Shown piece after piece: positions 12,904-21,698 of a stretch of DNA of 27,273 bases. The DNA lies in the IMG/VR virus record IMGVR_UViG_3300033146_001636, positions 1 to 27,273 of that record; one strand, written 5' to 3'. The notes below the pieces were generated by a model. It saw nothing but the letters and a program-made list of their open reading frames with translations. It did no database searches and was not told the origin of the DNA. Positions within the stretch are counted from its first letter, which is position 1. Every line of letters starts with the position of its first letter. The DNA comes from a virus. The translations under genes were made by a program, and so were the position numbers.

Positions 12904-15290
12904 TACATCAAGGGGCTTTTTCTTCTACTTTTCTACGCCTTTCATAAGCCATTCAATCCGTTTGGCATCACTCAATTGCGACAACCTTTTACCACCAGAA
13001 AACTCGGCAAACTTATTTCTATGAAATTCTCGTCTGTCTTCACTACTCATATTAAAAACATCCACGAATGATTTAAGCTCTTCAATGTCAATATCACCAT
13101 TAAGATCTGCATCATGATAAATCATATAATTGTGATACGTTCTCTCTGTTCCATCTGCATCTTTAAACTTACCACCCATCGCAAGGAAAAATCTATCTGC
13201 ATCAACTGTGGTTAGAATATGAACCATTCCATCGCTGTCTTTATATACCGCAGGAGCCGTTGTTCCATCCTCTGCGATATATTCAGGAACATTTTCAAGA
13301 TCGTACTCAACGCCATTTTGAGTCAAAACATTTCCATCCATACTGAGAGTGTCAGCTGTATCTCGTTTTGTGAATTGTATTTTCATTATGATTTTCCTCC
13401 TATTGTAAAAACATCGGCCGCTCCAGATGCTAGTGCATGTGATGAGTCCCAAAGATAAATTATCGAATTTGTTGTCGTTCTAGTTGCGGTTGTTGTTCTG
13501 AGGGTAAGACCAGCGTCAGAGATACTTGTAACGGATATAATATATATCGATGATGCTAGTATAATCGGCCATGTCAATGTGGATCCGCTACCTCCTACAG
13601 CAAATCCGCTTATCCAGAAATTAGTATCACCTATAGAAGTTTGGATTACCGTTATGCTTCCACTCACATATTCTGCCGTAACCTCATCAATAACAACCCA
13701 TTTAGTCCCATCCCATTCTGCATTAAAAGCAAGCCCATCTGATATAGGAACATCCCCTGTCGCTAATTTCCCTGTAAACGTAACATAAGCTAAACCCGAG
13801 CCATCACACAACACCTTCACTTTCTGTGAAATAAAGGATCCGTCTAGAATTGATATAGAGACATTCCCAGCCGAGGTATCAACAAAGATATTCTCCTCTA
13901 TCTTGACCGCTTTCCATTTCGCCCCTGTTGAAGTTGTTGTGGCACTATACTTGGCAGAACCTGACCCAGTAAAAACTTGACTTGTCCCATCAGGATGTCT
14001 CACTGTAAATGTTCCTGTATGCCCTCCGCCGATCCAAGAGTACTCCCTAGTTTGTAGTACACCTGTTAAATCGGGCAGAACTACCTCTATGTCCTCTGCG
14101 GATATGTCATACTCTCTAGGCATCTGGCTTGTGTCAAAGATCGTTGTGACAAGGTTAGGCTTGGTGATTGTGATTCTGATGTTACAAGATACGGTGTCAA
14201 CAACAGAAGTCAGATTATTTGACGCCCCTATCAGGAAAAATCCGCCAGAGCCGATCTTTAAGATAAAACTGTCTACTGTGGCGTTTTCGATGCCTACCCC
14301 GTAAGAGCCTCCTCCTGTGCTTGTTAGTTGTAAGTCTTTGATTTCTTGATAGTTTGCCAGCCCAGACTTCCAAAATTCTACTTTAATGTTCAAATCTTTT
14401 GCATGAGCTTTTAAGTTATGGCTGATGGTTATGTTTTCTTCTTCCCAAGAAGTTCTGCCAATTTCCTCCCATACCTCCCGCAAGGCACTAATAGTCTCAC
14501 CCGAGGATGTTACATGCTCGATCTTGACGTATTTATAGGCTATGGTCGTTATTGGTCTGGTCTCGTTGGCTATTCTGGGAGTGCCGTTTGTGCCGTCTGT
14601 TACTGGTTTCTTTATGTAGTCCCCCGGAGTCTCCCTTGATCCCACCCCTGCCTTAGCCCCAGCCACTGCACCAGAACCGTCTACAGCAGCCTTTATAACG
14701 AACCCCTGAAAAGCATCCTTTAGCTTAATGCCCTCTTGGGTCAAACGGAATGGGCCAGTAGCTGTTGCTGTAATGTCAATTACGTTTTCATTCGCCATAG
14801 CGTCATGTTCTGTTGCATATAACGTTATTTCATCTGAACCCCTAAACCTGATATAATATATTGTATCTTCATTCAAGCCTGTTGGCAGGGTGCCCTTCAG
14901 AAGTATGGCAACAGCGTCGGATGAACCTGTAAAGATCTTTAACTTTGCAAATCTTGTATAGTCGGTAGATGATAATGTTATACGGTTTGTTGATATATCA
15001 ACATCCGCAGTTGCATCAATCTCCGCAGAATCAGAAATCCCAGAACGGCTATAAGCCCCAGGGATCATAGTAGGAAAAAAGAAGTCTACACCCGGGTCTG
15101 CATCACCTGCATCCAAGTGCTGTTGTCTGTAGATGTCCCCTATAGCATCCCATGCAGCAGGGTAGTTGGCTTTGCTTATGGCATTATCAAAAGATGCAAC
15201 CCATAGACCTTCAGCTCGCCTGTCCTTGTATTTCCCTGATTCAATGGTGTCACCTATTGCCAATATGCTCCCTGAGTTTACAGTTGGTTC
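12540..15290. other. GC-richer mosaic block (fibre C-terminus, EF-hand gene, lipase start)
   Basis: By eye, base composition rises from roughly a third GC on both sides to well over 40 percent here, with GC-ending codons that the flanks avoid. The right edge falls within the fibre gene, near codon 446, and the left edge within the lipase gene. No transposase, integrase or flanking repeat was seen, so recombination between related phages is the simplest explanation. Confidence 0.7.
12925..13386 (-). CDS. EF-hand protein downstream of the tail fibre
   Basis: The 153-residue protein contains one perfect EF-hand loop, DADLNGDIDIEE at residues 92-103, with Asp, Asp, Asn, Gly, Asp and the terminal Glu in canonical calcium positions. 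The N-terminal 70 residues look beta-rich and the last 40 are helical and basic. ATG 13386 follows AGGAGG and overlaps the fibre stop (TAATG). A gene directly after a fibre often encodes its chaperone or a fibre-associated subunit; calcium-dependent folding or attachment is inferred. The whole gene lies in the GC-richer block. Confidence 0.65.
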   Translation of the reverse strand: MKIQFTKRDTADTLSMDGNVLTQNGVEYDLENVPEYIAEDGTTAPAVYKDSDGMVHILTTVDADRFFLAMGGKFKDADGTERTYHNYMIYHDADLNGDIDIEELKSFVDVFNMSSEDRREFHRNKFAEFSGGKRLSQLSDAKRIEWLMKGVEK

Positions 15291-16619
15291 AGGTGGTTGT
15301 ATAAATAAATCAATAGTATTATCGGCAATCGCCGTTCCTATCAACGATCTATACTCAGTAGAGTTCAATCCACCTTTTACTACAATATCACCATCATATC
15401 CTAAATAATATTCACTACCTACTACAAGTCCACTATAAGCATCTAATACACCAATCTTACCTACAGTCATTGTATCACCAGCTACACCACCATACAAGGC
15501 GACTCCACTAACTATACAACTATCAATAGATCTATTGTCTGCTTTATATAATTTCCCATCTGTACCAAATTGTAATGCCATTCCTGTGCTAACATCTTCA
15601 CCTAATATGGCATCTGTACCACTACTGGCTGTGTTTCTTACTATCCTTTTTGATATTTCTTCTAAATAAGTACTTAATGTATCCCATGGATTAGGCATTG
15701 TATCACTTGTAATATATTGCCAACCATAATAAGGTAATACTCTTTCATTATATAAAGTTATATCTAAGGATGATTGTGAGTGTAGTAAAAATCCTCTTTT
15801 AAGATAAGGATATTCACTAGCCCCATCAACATAATCTTCTTGTGCTTGGGCTAATGTAGGGAATACATCACTTTCCCATCCGATGATAATATCAAATAGG
15901 GGGATGTAATCTTTAGAGAATGGTAATCCAGGATTAGTTACTAATATCTCCATAGACTTACTCTTAGCATAATTTGTTGCTTTAGTATAATAAGTTAAAT
16001 TTGTAGGGGAAGAAGCATATGTTAATTCATCAAAGAATATACCCTCTATTTCTGGATACAATATTTTCCAATTATCTATATCAGTATTTACTAAATCTAA
16101 ATCCCTATTTGCATAATCAGTAGATACATATCCTACTACTTTAATATTAGCACTTTGTAATCTTTTAATTCCTACTGCATAGTTTCCATCTACTACTGTA
16201 CCTGGACCATTAGAGGGGTTTATTACTGCAACATATGGAACTGTAGGGAAGTTTCTTTTTAAATCAATTAAAGCATTCCATTCCACATTATTTCTTATAT
16301 CTGCTGGATATATATAAAGAGGAACAATAATACCTTGTGACTGTACATAAGCTGGGGAAGATACAGAAGTAGAACTTCCCCCTGATGATGCTGAACTATC
16401 TGTGATCCATACAGAACCATCATAGAATAAAGACATAACATCCCCATCAAATAATGTAGTACTGGAAGTTCCGTAATTCACTGTTAATGTGTTTGCGGAA
16501 TTTCCTGTGTTTGCTACTTGATAATCCTTCCCCGCTATAGGGATTAATGTGAGAGTTTCATTGGCTAGATTTGTATCTACACCTTTATACTCTTTGTTTG
16601 TTTTAATGAAATTTGACAT
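13386..16619 (-). CDS. Tail fibre with spherulin-4/GH135-like glycosidase domain and collar-like region
   Basis: The 1077-residue protein has an N-terminal beta segment (1-75) and Ser/Gly linker, then a spherulin-4-type TIM barrel (about 95-325) with VPLYIYP, NPSNGPG, GYVSTDY and GIFFDE, where D197-E198 match the catalytic acidic pair of GH135 enzymes such as fungal Sph3, and E249 is a candidate third acid. A small beta domain (330-445) follows. From about residue 446 the DNA becomes GC-richer and the protein shows a tail-collar-like part (NYPAAWDAIGDIYR, FFFPTMIPGAYSRSG, NETRPITTIAYKYVKIE) and several beta modules. It probably binds and cuts a host surface polysaccharide. AAGGAG precedes ATG 16619. 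Confidence 0.75.
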   Translation of the reverse strand: MSNFIKTNKEYKGVDTNLANETLTLIPIAGKDYQVANTGNSANTLTVNYGTSSTTLFDGDVMSLFYDGSVWITDSSASSGGSSTSVSSPAYVQSQGIIVPLYIYPADIRNNVEWNALIDLKRNFPTVPYVAVINPSNGPGTVVDGNYAVGIKRLQSANIKVVGYVSTDYANRDLDLVNTDIDNWKILYPEIEGIFFDELTYASSPTNLTYYTKATNYAKSKSMEILVTNPGLPFSKDYIPLFDIIIGWESDVFPTLAQAQEDYVDGASEYPYLKRGFLLHSQSSLDITLYNERVLPYYGWQYITSDTMPNPWDTLSTYLEEISKRIVRNTASSGTDAILGEDVSTGMALQFGTDGKLYKADNRSIDSCIVSGVALYGGVAGDTMTVGKIGVLDAYSGLVVGSEYYLGYDGDIVVKGGLNSTEYRSLIGTAIADNTIDLFIQPPEPTVNSGSILAIGDTIESGKYKDRRAEGLWVASFDNAISKANYPAAWDAIGDIYRQQHLDAGDADPGVDFFFPTMIPGAYSRSGISDSAEIDATADVDISTNRITLSSTDYTRFAKLKIFTGSSDAVAILLKGTLPTGLNEDTIYYIRFRGSDEITLYATEHDAMANENVIDITATATGPFRLTQEGIKLKDAFQGFVIKAAVDGSGAVAGAKAGVGSRETPGDYIKKPVTDGTNGTPRIANETRPITTIAYKYVKIEHVTSSGETISALREVWEEIGRTSWEEENITISHNLKAHAKDLNIKVEFWKSGLANYQEIKDLQLTSTGGGSYGVGIENATVDSFILKIGSGGFFLIGASNNLTSVVDTVSCNIRITITKPNLVTTIFDTSQMPREYDISAEDIEVVLPDLTGVLQTREYSWIGGGHTGTFTVRHPDGTSQVFTGSGSAKYSATTTSTGAKWKAVKIEENIFVDTSAGNVSISILDGSFISQKVKVLCDGSGLAYVTFTGKLATGDVPISDGLAFNAEWDGTKWVVIDEVTAEYVSGSITVIQTSIGDTNFWISGFAVGGSGSTLTWPIILASSIYIISVTSISDAGLTLRTTTATRTTTNSIIYLWDSSHALASGAADVFTIGGKS

Positions 16620-16636
16620 TTTCTCTCCTTTTTCTC

Positions 16637-16665
16637 TTGACTTTAGTTTTCATATGAATTATACT
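16637..16665 (+). promoter_or_regulatory. Sigma-70-like match on the plus strand, antisense to tail genes
   Basis: TTGACT (16637-16642), 17 bases, and TATACT (16660-16665) stand in the gap between the fibre and J genes, pointing against late transcription. Such a match could arise by chance in AT-rich DNA; if active, it would make RNA antisense to the J gene. Confidence 0.25.
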
Positions 16666-19277
16666 CTTCCCCAGGTTGCAACATAAGTAGATAGTGTGAT
16701 ATTTATACGAAAATATTTAATATTGGTATCATCATGTGCTTGCCATGAAACATAGCTTGGTTGATATTTGAACATCCCTAATTTTCTAACCCCATCTGTA
16801 TACTCAACATAACCCAGTACAGTATGATATAAAGGAAGAACTGAGGATAAGGCAATGAATAAGTTATGTTCAGTATAATTCCCACCAGGAGAACCACCTT
16901 CTTTCATTATTACCCCCTGTGCTGCATTGGCAGATAAACCATAAGTAGAAGTTGCTCCATCAGAATATCTTAAAGTACTATACCCATAATATGATATTTT
17001 AGAAATTATATCCGAAAAATAAATATGTTGTATATTTATTGAAGTAGCTTCAACATGACCATTATCATCAACATTAAATCCATTTACAGATCCAATTGAT
17101 ATTGTTCCCCCAATAATATCACTACCTGTTATAGTAACACCATCTAATCCTTCTACTTGTATATCACCTGCTATTTTCAAAGCATGTTCTGGAGAAACCC
17201 TATTAGGATCAAAATCTAATACAATATTCCCATCTTTATCTCTAAACTTCTGTGTACCACTATTAAGATCAATCTCTGTGATGAAGTTCCCATTATCATC
17301 TCTATCTTTACTATTTATCGCATCTGCACTTAATAACTCTGCACTTATTGTTCCTGGTACTATTACTTTATTTGCATTAAGATTTATTCTTGTACCACTA
17401 ACTGTAATAATTGCATCTGTTACTGTTGTTAAAGCTGGTTTAGTCATATACAAAAAGTTATTACCAACCATTTTCACTCTAGTATCATTATCTAATCCAT
17501 TAGCAATCAATACATCATTCTTTACTAAGGAATCTACTGTTTCTATACTAAGATTCAATAAAGCATCACTACCGTGTGTTAAGTCTGTAGTAAATTGATA
17601 TGCTGTTTCTACTGCATCAATTGATCCATTTTGAATAGATGTTGTTGACGGAGCATAGAATAATACACTATCATAATAAGGTGCTGAGAATACAATATCA
17701 CCTAAAGGATTCACCATAAATCCTGTTGCTGTACCTTGCCTTGGTTCCCCTTTATCTGATGTATCTATTGACGAAAGTTCCTTTTTATAGATAGTTAGAT
17801 CTAAAGAGTTCAATAAATAAACTGCACTATCTGTACTGTGTATTTCATGTACTACACTTCCATCATAAAACAATGTCTCTGTGAATACAGTATCAAAATA
17901 CATTACATTATAGACAAAATTATCCATCCCAATATAATAAAACTCATTACTTGTAATTATTGTTAAGTCATATATCTCCTTATCAAAATATAATGTCCCA
18001 TCACTAATGGTATTATAGAGGATCTTATATACCTTTTGATCATTCCCATGGATATAATAAATATCTCCTTTTTCTTGATCTATATCAAAATCATAAATAG
18101 GTACATTCGCTATCCTTACACCATTAGAAGTATCCTCACTTGATTTCCTCCATAGTCTACCATCATCATCTTGATTTACATAGAAGATCTCATTATTGAA
18201 TTTAATGTTTCTTCCTGTAGATACACTATTTAAAGGTATACCCACTTCATTCCCTGCTTTTGTTTTACGATATAGTTTATTCCCATCATCATAATTTACA
18301 TAGAGGATATTGTAGTCATCAAATGAACTAGGATAGAAACCCATTATTGTTGTTATTTGTGTAGAATCTGGTATTTGTCCTGTTAATCTATAATCAATTT
18401 GATCTGTGATCTGTATTACTTTATTTGCTTCATTTACCTTATCTGTATTACTTTGCGGTAATTCACCCACTGATATAGATCCACCACCACCTACACTAAT
18501 CTTAGAATCATATACTGGAACTACACCTTCATCTGCTAAATAGATATTTTCATCATAAGCATAGCAAGTTAATTTTGCTCCCATATCTGAATCTGGTTCT
18601 ATTTTAGCAATTACTAAATCTGCTGTTTCTATTCCCCTTTCACCAAACATAACAAGATCATCTTCATGTACATCTGCTATAATGGAGGATTCAAATACTA
18701 CTGTACGTGAATCCACTCCTGAGTTCAATACATTTACTGTGAAGGACGTTCCATCTTGTAATCTTACTGTGACGCCATATTCTTTTCCTGTTTCAAACTG
18801 AATGATTTCATCTAGTACTAAACCACTAAGTTCTCCTGATGATTCAATGATGTTTAATACTCTACCATAGGATAATCCAAATAAAGGCACATCATGTGCT
18901 AGTTGTATTCGATCCCCCCTTAAACACATAATTGATTCAATGTCTGTAGAGAAAGAATAAGTCTCTGGGCGTAACCTAGTTACTGCATGCATATATTTTC
19001 CAAGTTTCCATACTTGTTCTGGATGCATTGCACCAAACATAGGAGCATCTTGTACTATATCTGTTTGTCTTATTTCCCCTTCATAATTATCAAAATATAC
19101 TATTCTTTCTGCTGGTGTGTATCCAGAATCTATATCAATAAATGATAATTTTAATGCTGTAGGAGGTTCTAAGAAAGATTTACTTCCACTAAAATCCCAT
19201 GTATTTTTTGGTGTGAAATATTGAACTACAACACTGTCATAAGTATCAATCTTAATAGTATATCTACCATCAATCAT
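16659..19277 (-). CDS. Tail tip protein J-like, C-terminal part (separate reading frame)
   Basis: The 872-residue product begins inside the J family: residues 2-60 (IDGRYTIKID, QYFTPKNTWDFS, PPTALKLSFID, ERIVYFDNY) and 118-140 (RGDRIQLAHDVPLFGLSYGRV) match the conserved receptor-binding tail-tip core. Residues about 305-545 are a repeated YYxxxDxxVYK-type beta-propeller-like region, and the rest is a fibre-like beta domain. ATG 19277 overlaps the upstream TGA by eight bases. In this frame the codons just before the ATG still read CGTGRAAWS, a conserved J stretch, so the true protein was once longer at the N-terminus. It should act at the tail tip in host recognition. Confidence 0.8.
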   Translation of the reverse strand: MIDGRYTIKIDTYDSVVVQYFTPKNTWDFSGSKSFLEPPTALKLSFIDIDSGYTPAERIVYFDNYEGEIRQTDIVQDAPMFGAMHPEQVWKLGKYMHAVTRLRPETYSFSTDIESIMCLRGDRIQLAHDVPLFGLSYGRVLNIIESSGELSGLVLDEIIQFETGKEYGVTVRLQDGTSFTVNVLNSGVDSRTVVFESSIIADVHEDDLVMFGERGIETADLVIAKIEPDSDMGAKLTCYAYDENIYLADEGVVPVYDSKISVGGGGSISVGELPQSNTDKVNEANKVIQITDQIDYRLTGQIPDSTQITTIMGFYPSSFDDYNILYVNYDDGNKLYRKTKAGNEVGIPLNSVSTGRNIKFNNEIFYVNQDDDGRLWRKSSEDTSNGVRIANVPIYDFDIDQEKGDIYYIHGNDQKVYKILYNTISDGTLYFDKEIYDLTIITSNEFYYIGMDNFVYNVMYFDTVFTETLFYDGSVVHEIHSTDSAVYLLNSLDLTIYKKELSSIDTSDKGEPRQGTATGFMVNPLGDIVFSAPYYDSVLFYAPSTTSIQNGSIDAVETAYQFTTDLTHGSDALLNLSIETVDSLVKNDVLIANGLDNDTRVKMVGNNFLYMTKPALTTVTDAIITVSGTRINLNANKVIVPGTISAELLSADAINSKDRDDNGNFITEIDLNSGTQKFRDKDGNIVLDFDPNRVSPEHALKIAGDIQVEGLDGVTITGSDIIGGTISIGSVNGFNVDDNGHVEATSINIQHIYFSDIISKISYYGYSTLRYSDGATSTYGLSANAAQGVIMKEGGSPGGNYTEHNLFIALSSVLPLYHTVLGYVEYTDGVRKLGMFKYQPSYVSWQAHDDTNIKYFRINITLSTYVATWGRV

Positions 19278-20826
19278 TGACCATGCTGCCCTTCCTGTTC
19301 CGCATATTTGTATCCGTTAATGCTTTTAAGAAAGCTGATGCTGGATTTGATGTTAATCCTTTTCCCCATGATGATGGTCCAGTACCAGATCCTGTATAAT
19401 ATCTTGAATAAGCTGTAGCTTCATAGTTAAAGTTATCAATTGTTCCTTTTAATTGTTCTGTTGCTTGTACCTGTAATGATATTACATTCAATTCTGCTTT
19501 TACTTCTGGTATGATTGGTGCTACATCAACATTACCAGCATTATCAAATACTCCTGTATAAGATGTAAACTTTTCAAGATAAACATCATTAACCCAATTA
19601 TAACCAATCCATATGTCACCAGCGATGTCTCTAAACTCAGCATAAGTTTGAGATCTTTTTATTATTTTAACTGTGTATTGTCTATCTGGACAGTAATCAT
19701 GAGAAGAGGGTGTTTTGTTATCTAATATATAATACCCTCTCCATCGTACAGTATGAGAACTCATAGCTGTAAAATTGACTCCTTTTATAGATGGGTTATC
19801 AAAATCCTCCCAATTCTGACTAAATAATGGCAGTATCTTATACGCAGAATCAGGTTCATTTGCTTTCTTATACATAAAAACCATTGTACAGTACTGAGTT
19901 GCCATAGCACCATTATTCATATATTTAATTAACCCCTTAGGGAAAATAAGACCTATATCAAATTGTGTTGTATTTTTACTTGTTGTTCTTACTATACCAT
20001 TATCATAGGAATTATCCCAATAAGGGATTTCCATCCCAACTGAATCTTCTGATACTCTTCTAGTAAAAAACACATTATCACTTGATGATTCCCGAACATA
20101 TGGTCCTTGATGTTTAAATGAATTTAAAGGGGATTCCCCTAATTTATATGTATCCTCATGTATATACATTTCTTTATATCCAGAGCAGTAAGAACCATAG
20201 AAATATTGGATTCCATACTTGTCTAAATTTAAATCTGGATATACTGTTGATGTAGATCCTGTATATGGTTTAGATGCAAAGAAAGGCATAATCAAATGTC
20301 TACCAAATAATACAGGAATTTTACCATTCCTATTATCACTATTTTTAGATCCGCTAATGGATGCTGTTTGTGTAGACTTATTATCAGTAAAGGAATCTGT
20401 TTCTGTTTCTAATTCATAGTTGTATAATAGAACACCTACGCCAATAGTCATTAAACCAGAGACAGCTAAAGAAATACCAGCATAGAGAGCTAATGCTCCC
20501 CATCCTACTGGTCCAGCTACTATTGCTAATATAATACCTAGTGCAGCTATACCACCACCAATTCCTTTTGCAATATTACCTTCATCTGCTAATACTCCTC
20601 CACCATCTCCCTGTGGAACACATTTGAAATAAACATTATCTGCTTTAGGAAGCCTAGTAAAATCTGTTACTACAGTATCACCATCAATTATAATGTAATC
20701 TTTAATATCAAATTCAAGTTCTAATTCTTCATATATTTTTCTAAAAGATTGTTTTTCTACATTGAGGATTTCTCTATCATTCTTTAATGGATGCTTATAT
20801 ATAATAGCTCTAATTTCTGATTTCAT
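19270..20826 (-). CDS. Tail tip protein, I/J-like N-terminal part (prematurely ended)
   Basis: The 518-residue product begins with a small ubiquitin-like domain (about 1-75), then a glycine-rich hydrophobic hairpin (about 85-137), as in lambda gpI/gpJ-type tail-tip proteins, followed by NGKIPVLFGRHLIMPFFA and a long beta domain ending in LKGTIDNFNY and TSNPASAFLKALTDTN. This matches the first part of J. The normal continuation (a Trp/Cys-containing segment of roughly 45-50 residues) is missing, and the frame ends ten residues later at TGA 19272-19270. ATG 20826 overlaps the peptidase gene by 17 bases, with GAGGGG before it. Confidence 0.75.
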   Translation of the reverse strand: MKSEIRAIIYKHPLKNDREILNVEKQSFRKIYEELELEFDIKDYIIIDGDTVVTDFTRLPKADNVYFKCVPQGDGGGVLADEGNIAKGIGGGIAALGIILAIVAGPVGWGALALYAGISLAVSGLMTIGVGVLLYNYELETETDSFTDNKSTQTASISGSKNSDNRNGKIPVLFGRHLIMPFFASKPYTGSTSTVYPDLNLDKYGIQYFYGSYCSGYKEMYIHEDTYKLGESPLNSFKHQGPYVRESSSDNVFFTRRVSEDSVGMEIPYWDNSYDNGIVRTTSKNTTQFDIGLIFPKGLIKYMNNGAMATQYCTMVFMYKKANEPDSAYKILPLFSQNWEDFDNPSIKGVNFTAMSSHTVRWRGYYILDNKTPSSHDYCPDRQYTVKIIKRSQTYAEFRDIAGDIWIGYNWVNDVYLEKFTSYTGVFDNAGNVDVAPIIPEVKAELNVISLQVQATEQLKGTIDNFNYEATAYSRYYTGSGTGPSSWGKGLTSNPASAFLKALTDTNMRNRKGSMVND

Positions 20827-21217
20827 AAAACCCCTCTACCCTTCCTTTTAGTTTTCCAAGACTGATTCTTTCACAAGCACTATTCATACCTCTCATGACA
20901 TGTAGTACCATTCCTCTTCCTACATATACACCTACATGAAATGGCATTTTTTGAATATTAAATACAACTATGTCCCCATATTCTGGTGCTTCATTTTCCT
21001 TGTAATTAATTAAACTTCTATTTTCTGTTATTGCTTTTGATATTTTTTTACTTTCATTTGCATCTTTGTATACATCAACAAAAGAAGGAAGCTCAATATT
21101 AAATTCTGTATGGTATATTAACCTTACTAGACCCCAACAATCACAACCATCAAAATCCCTTCCTTTATTCTTAAAGGGGATTTCAATGTACCTAGATGTA
21201 TTAAATTCTTCTTTCAT
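20810..21217 (-). CDS. NlpC/P60 peptidase, lambda gpK-like tail protein
   Basis: The 135-residue protein has the NlpC/P60 catalytic set: C27 in GCDCWGLVR, H94 in PFHVGVYV and H106 in VLHVM. In phages this gene lies between the L- and I-like genes and helps the tail pass through peptidoglycan or assemble its tip; that is its place here. The usual second Mov34-like domain of lambda gpK is absent, which is common in other phages. TAATG joins it to the L-like gene. Confidence 0.85.
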   Translation of the reverse strand: MKEEFNTSRYIEIPFKNKGRDFDGCDCWGLVRLIYHTEFNIELPSFVDVYKDANESKKISKAITENRSLINYKENEAPEYGDIVVFNIQKMPFHVGVYVGRGMVLHVMRGMNSACERISLGKLKGRVEGFYEIRN

Positions 21218-21687
21218 TAGTACAGCCCTGGAAATGTTATATTGGTTACTTTTACAATTGAAATATTGTTCCTTAAACCCACATTATGTAATAGTGTTCC
21301 TGTTATTATTTCTTTATTGTAATTAACATTCCCCAGTTCAAAATACCATGGTCCAGCTTCTATATCATCAGGTGTATCTGATCTTATTATTGACATATCA
21401 ACTTTCAATTTTGTTATAGTTCTGATCACTTCTATTACTTGTCTGTTCACTGCACCAATACTAATAGAAGCATCTTGAACATTCCCCTCCTCTTGTACTG
21501 GAGGGGTAATATTAAAAGAAGTGGCTAGATAAGTATTGCCATTACTAACAATATTCTCATTGTTCTTTACAAAATATAGATCCTGAGATAACTCATCACT
21601 ATACATTCTAATTAACATAAGAAATACCTTTTCTGTTTGTGGTGCTGTTACTGCTAATCTTGTAGATGCTGATATATTCCTTGGCAT
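21217..21687 (-). CDS. DUF1833-type tail protein, lambda gpL-like
   Basis: The 156-residue protein shows the DUF1833 pattern: a strand with LMLIRM near residue 23, a Gly-x-x-Tyr-x-x-xx-F segment, then SISIGAVNRQVIEVIR and a C-terminal ITFPGLY. It corresponds to the minor tail protein that, in lambda (gpL), joins the tail tip below the tape measure. The start is ATG 21687, five bases after GGAAGG; an adjacent TTG would add one residue. Order before the NlpC/P60 gene supports the call. Confidence 0.75.
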   Translation of the reverse strand: MPRNISASTRLAVTAPQTEKVFLMLIRMYSDELSQDLYFVKNNENIVSNGNTYLATSFNITPPVQEEGNVQDASISIGAVNRQVIEVIRTITKLKVDMSIIRSDTPDDIEAGPWYFELGNVNYNKEIITGTLLHNVGLRNNISIVKVTNITFPGLY

Positions 21688-21698
21688 CAATTCCTTCC

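Noticed and set aside
13387-13452. Longer N-terminus for the EF-hand protein (start at 13452)
   Set aside because: The added residues come from the fibre gene in another frame; ATG 13386 has an AGGAGG site and a TAATG junction.
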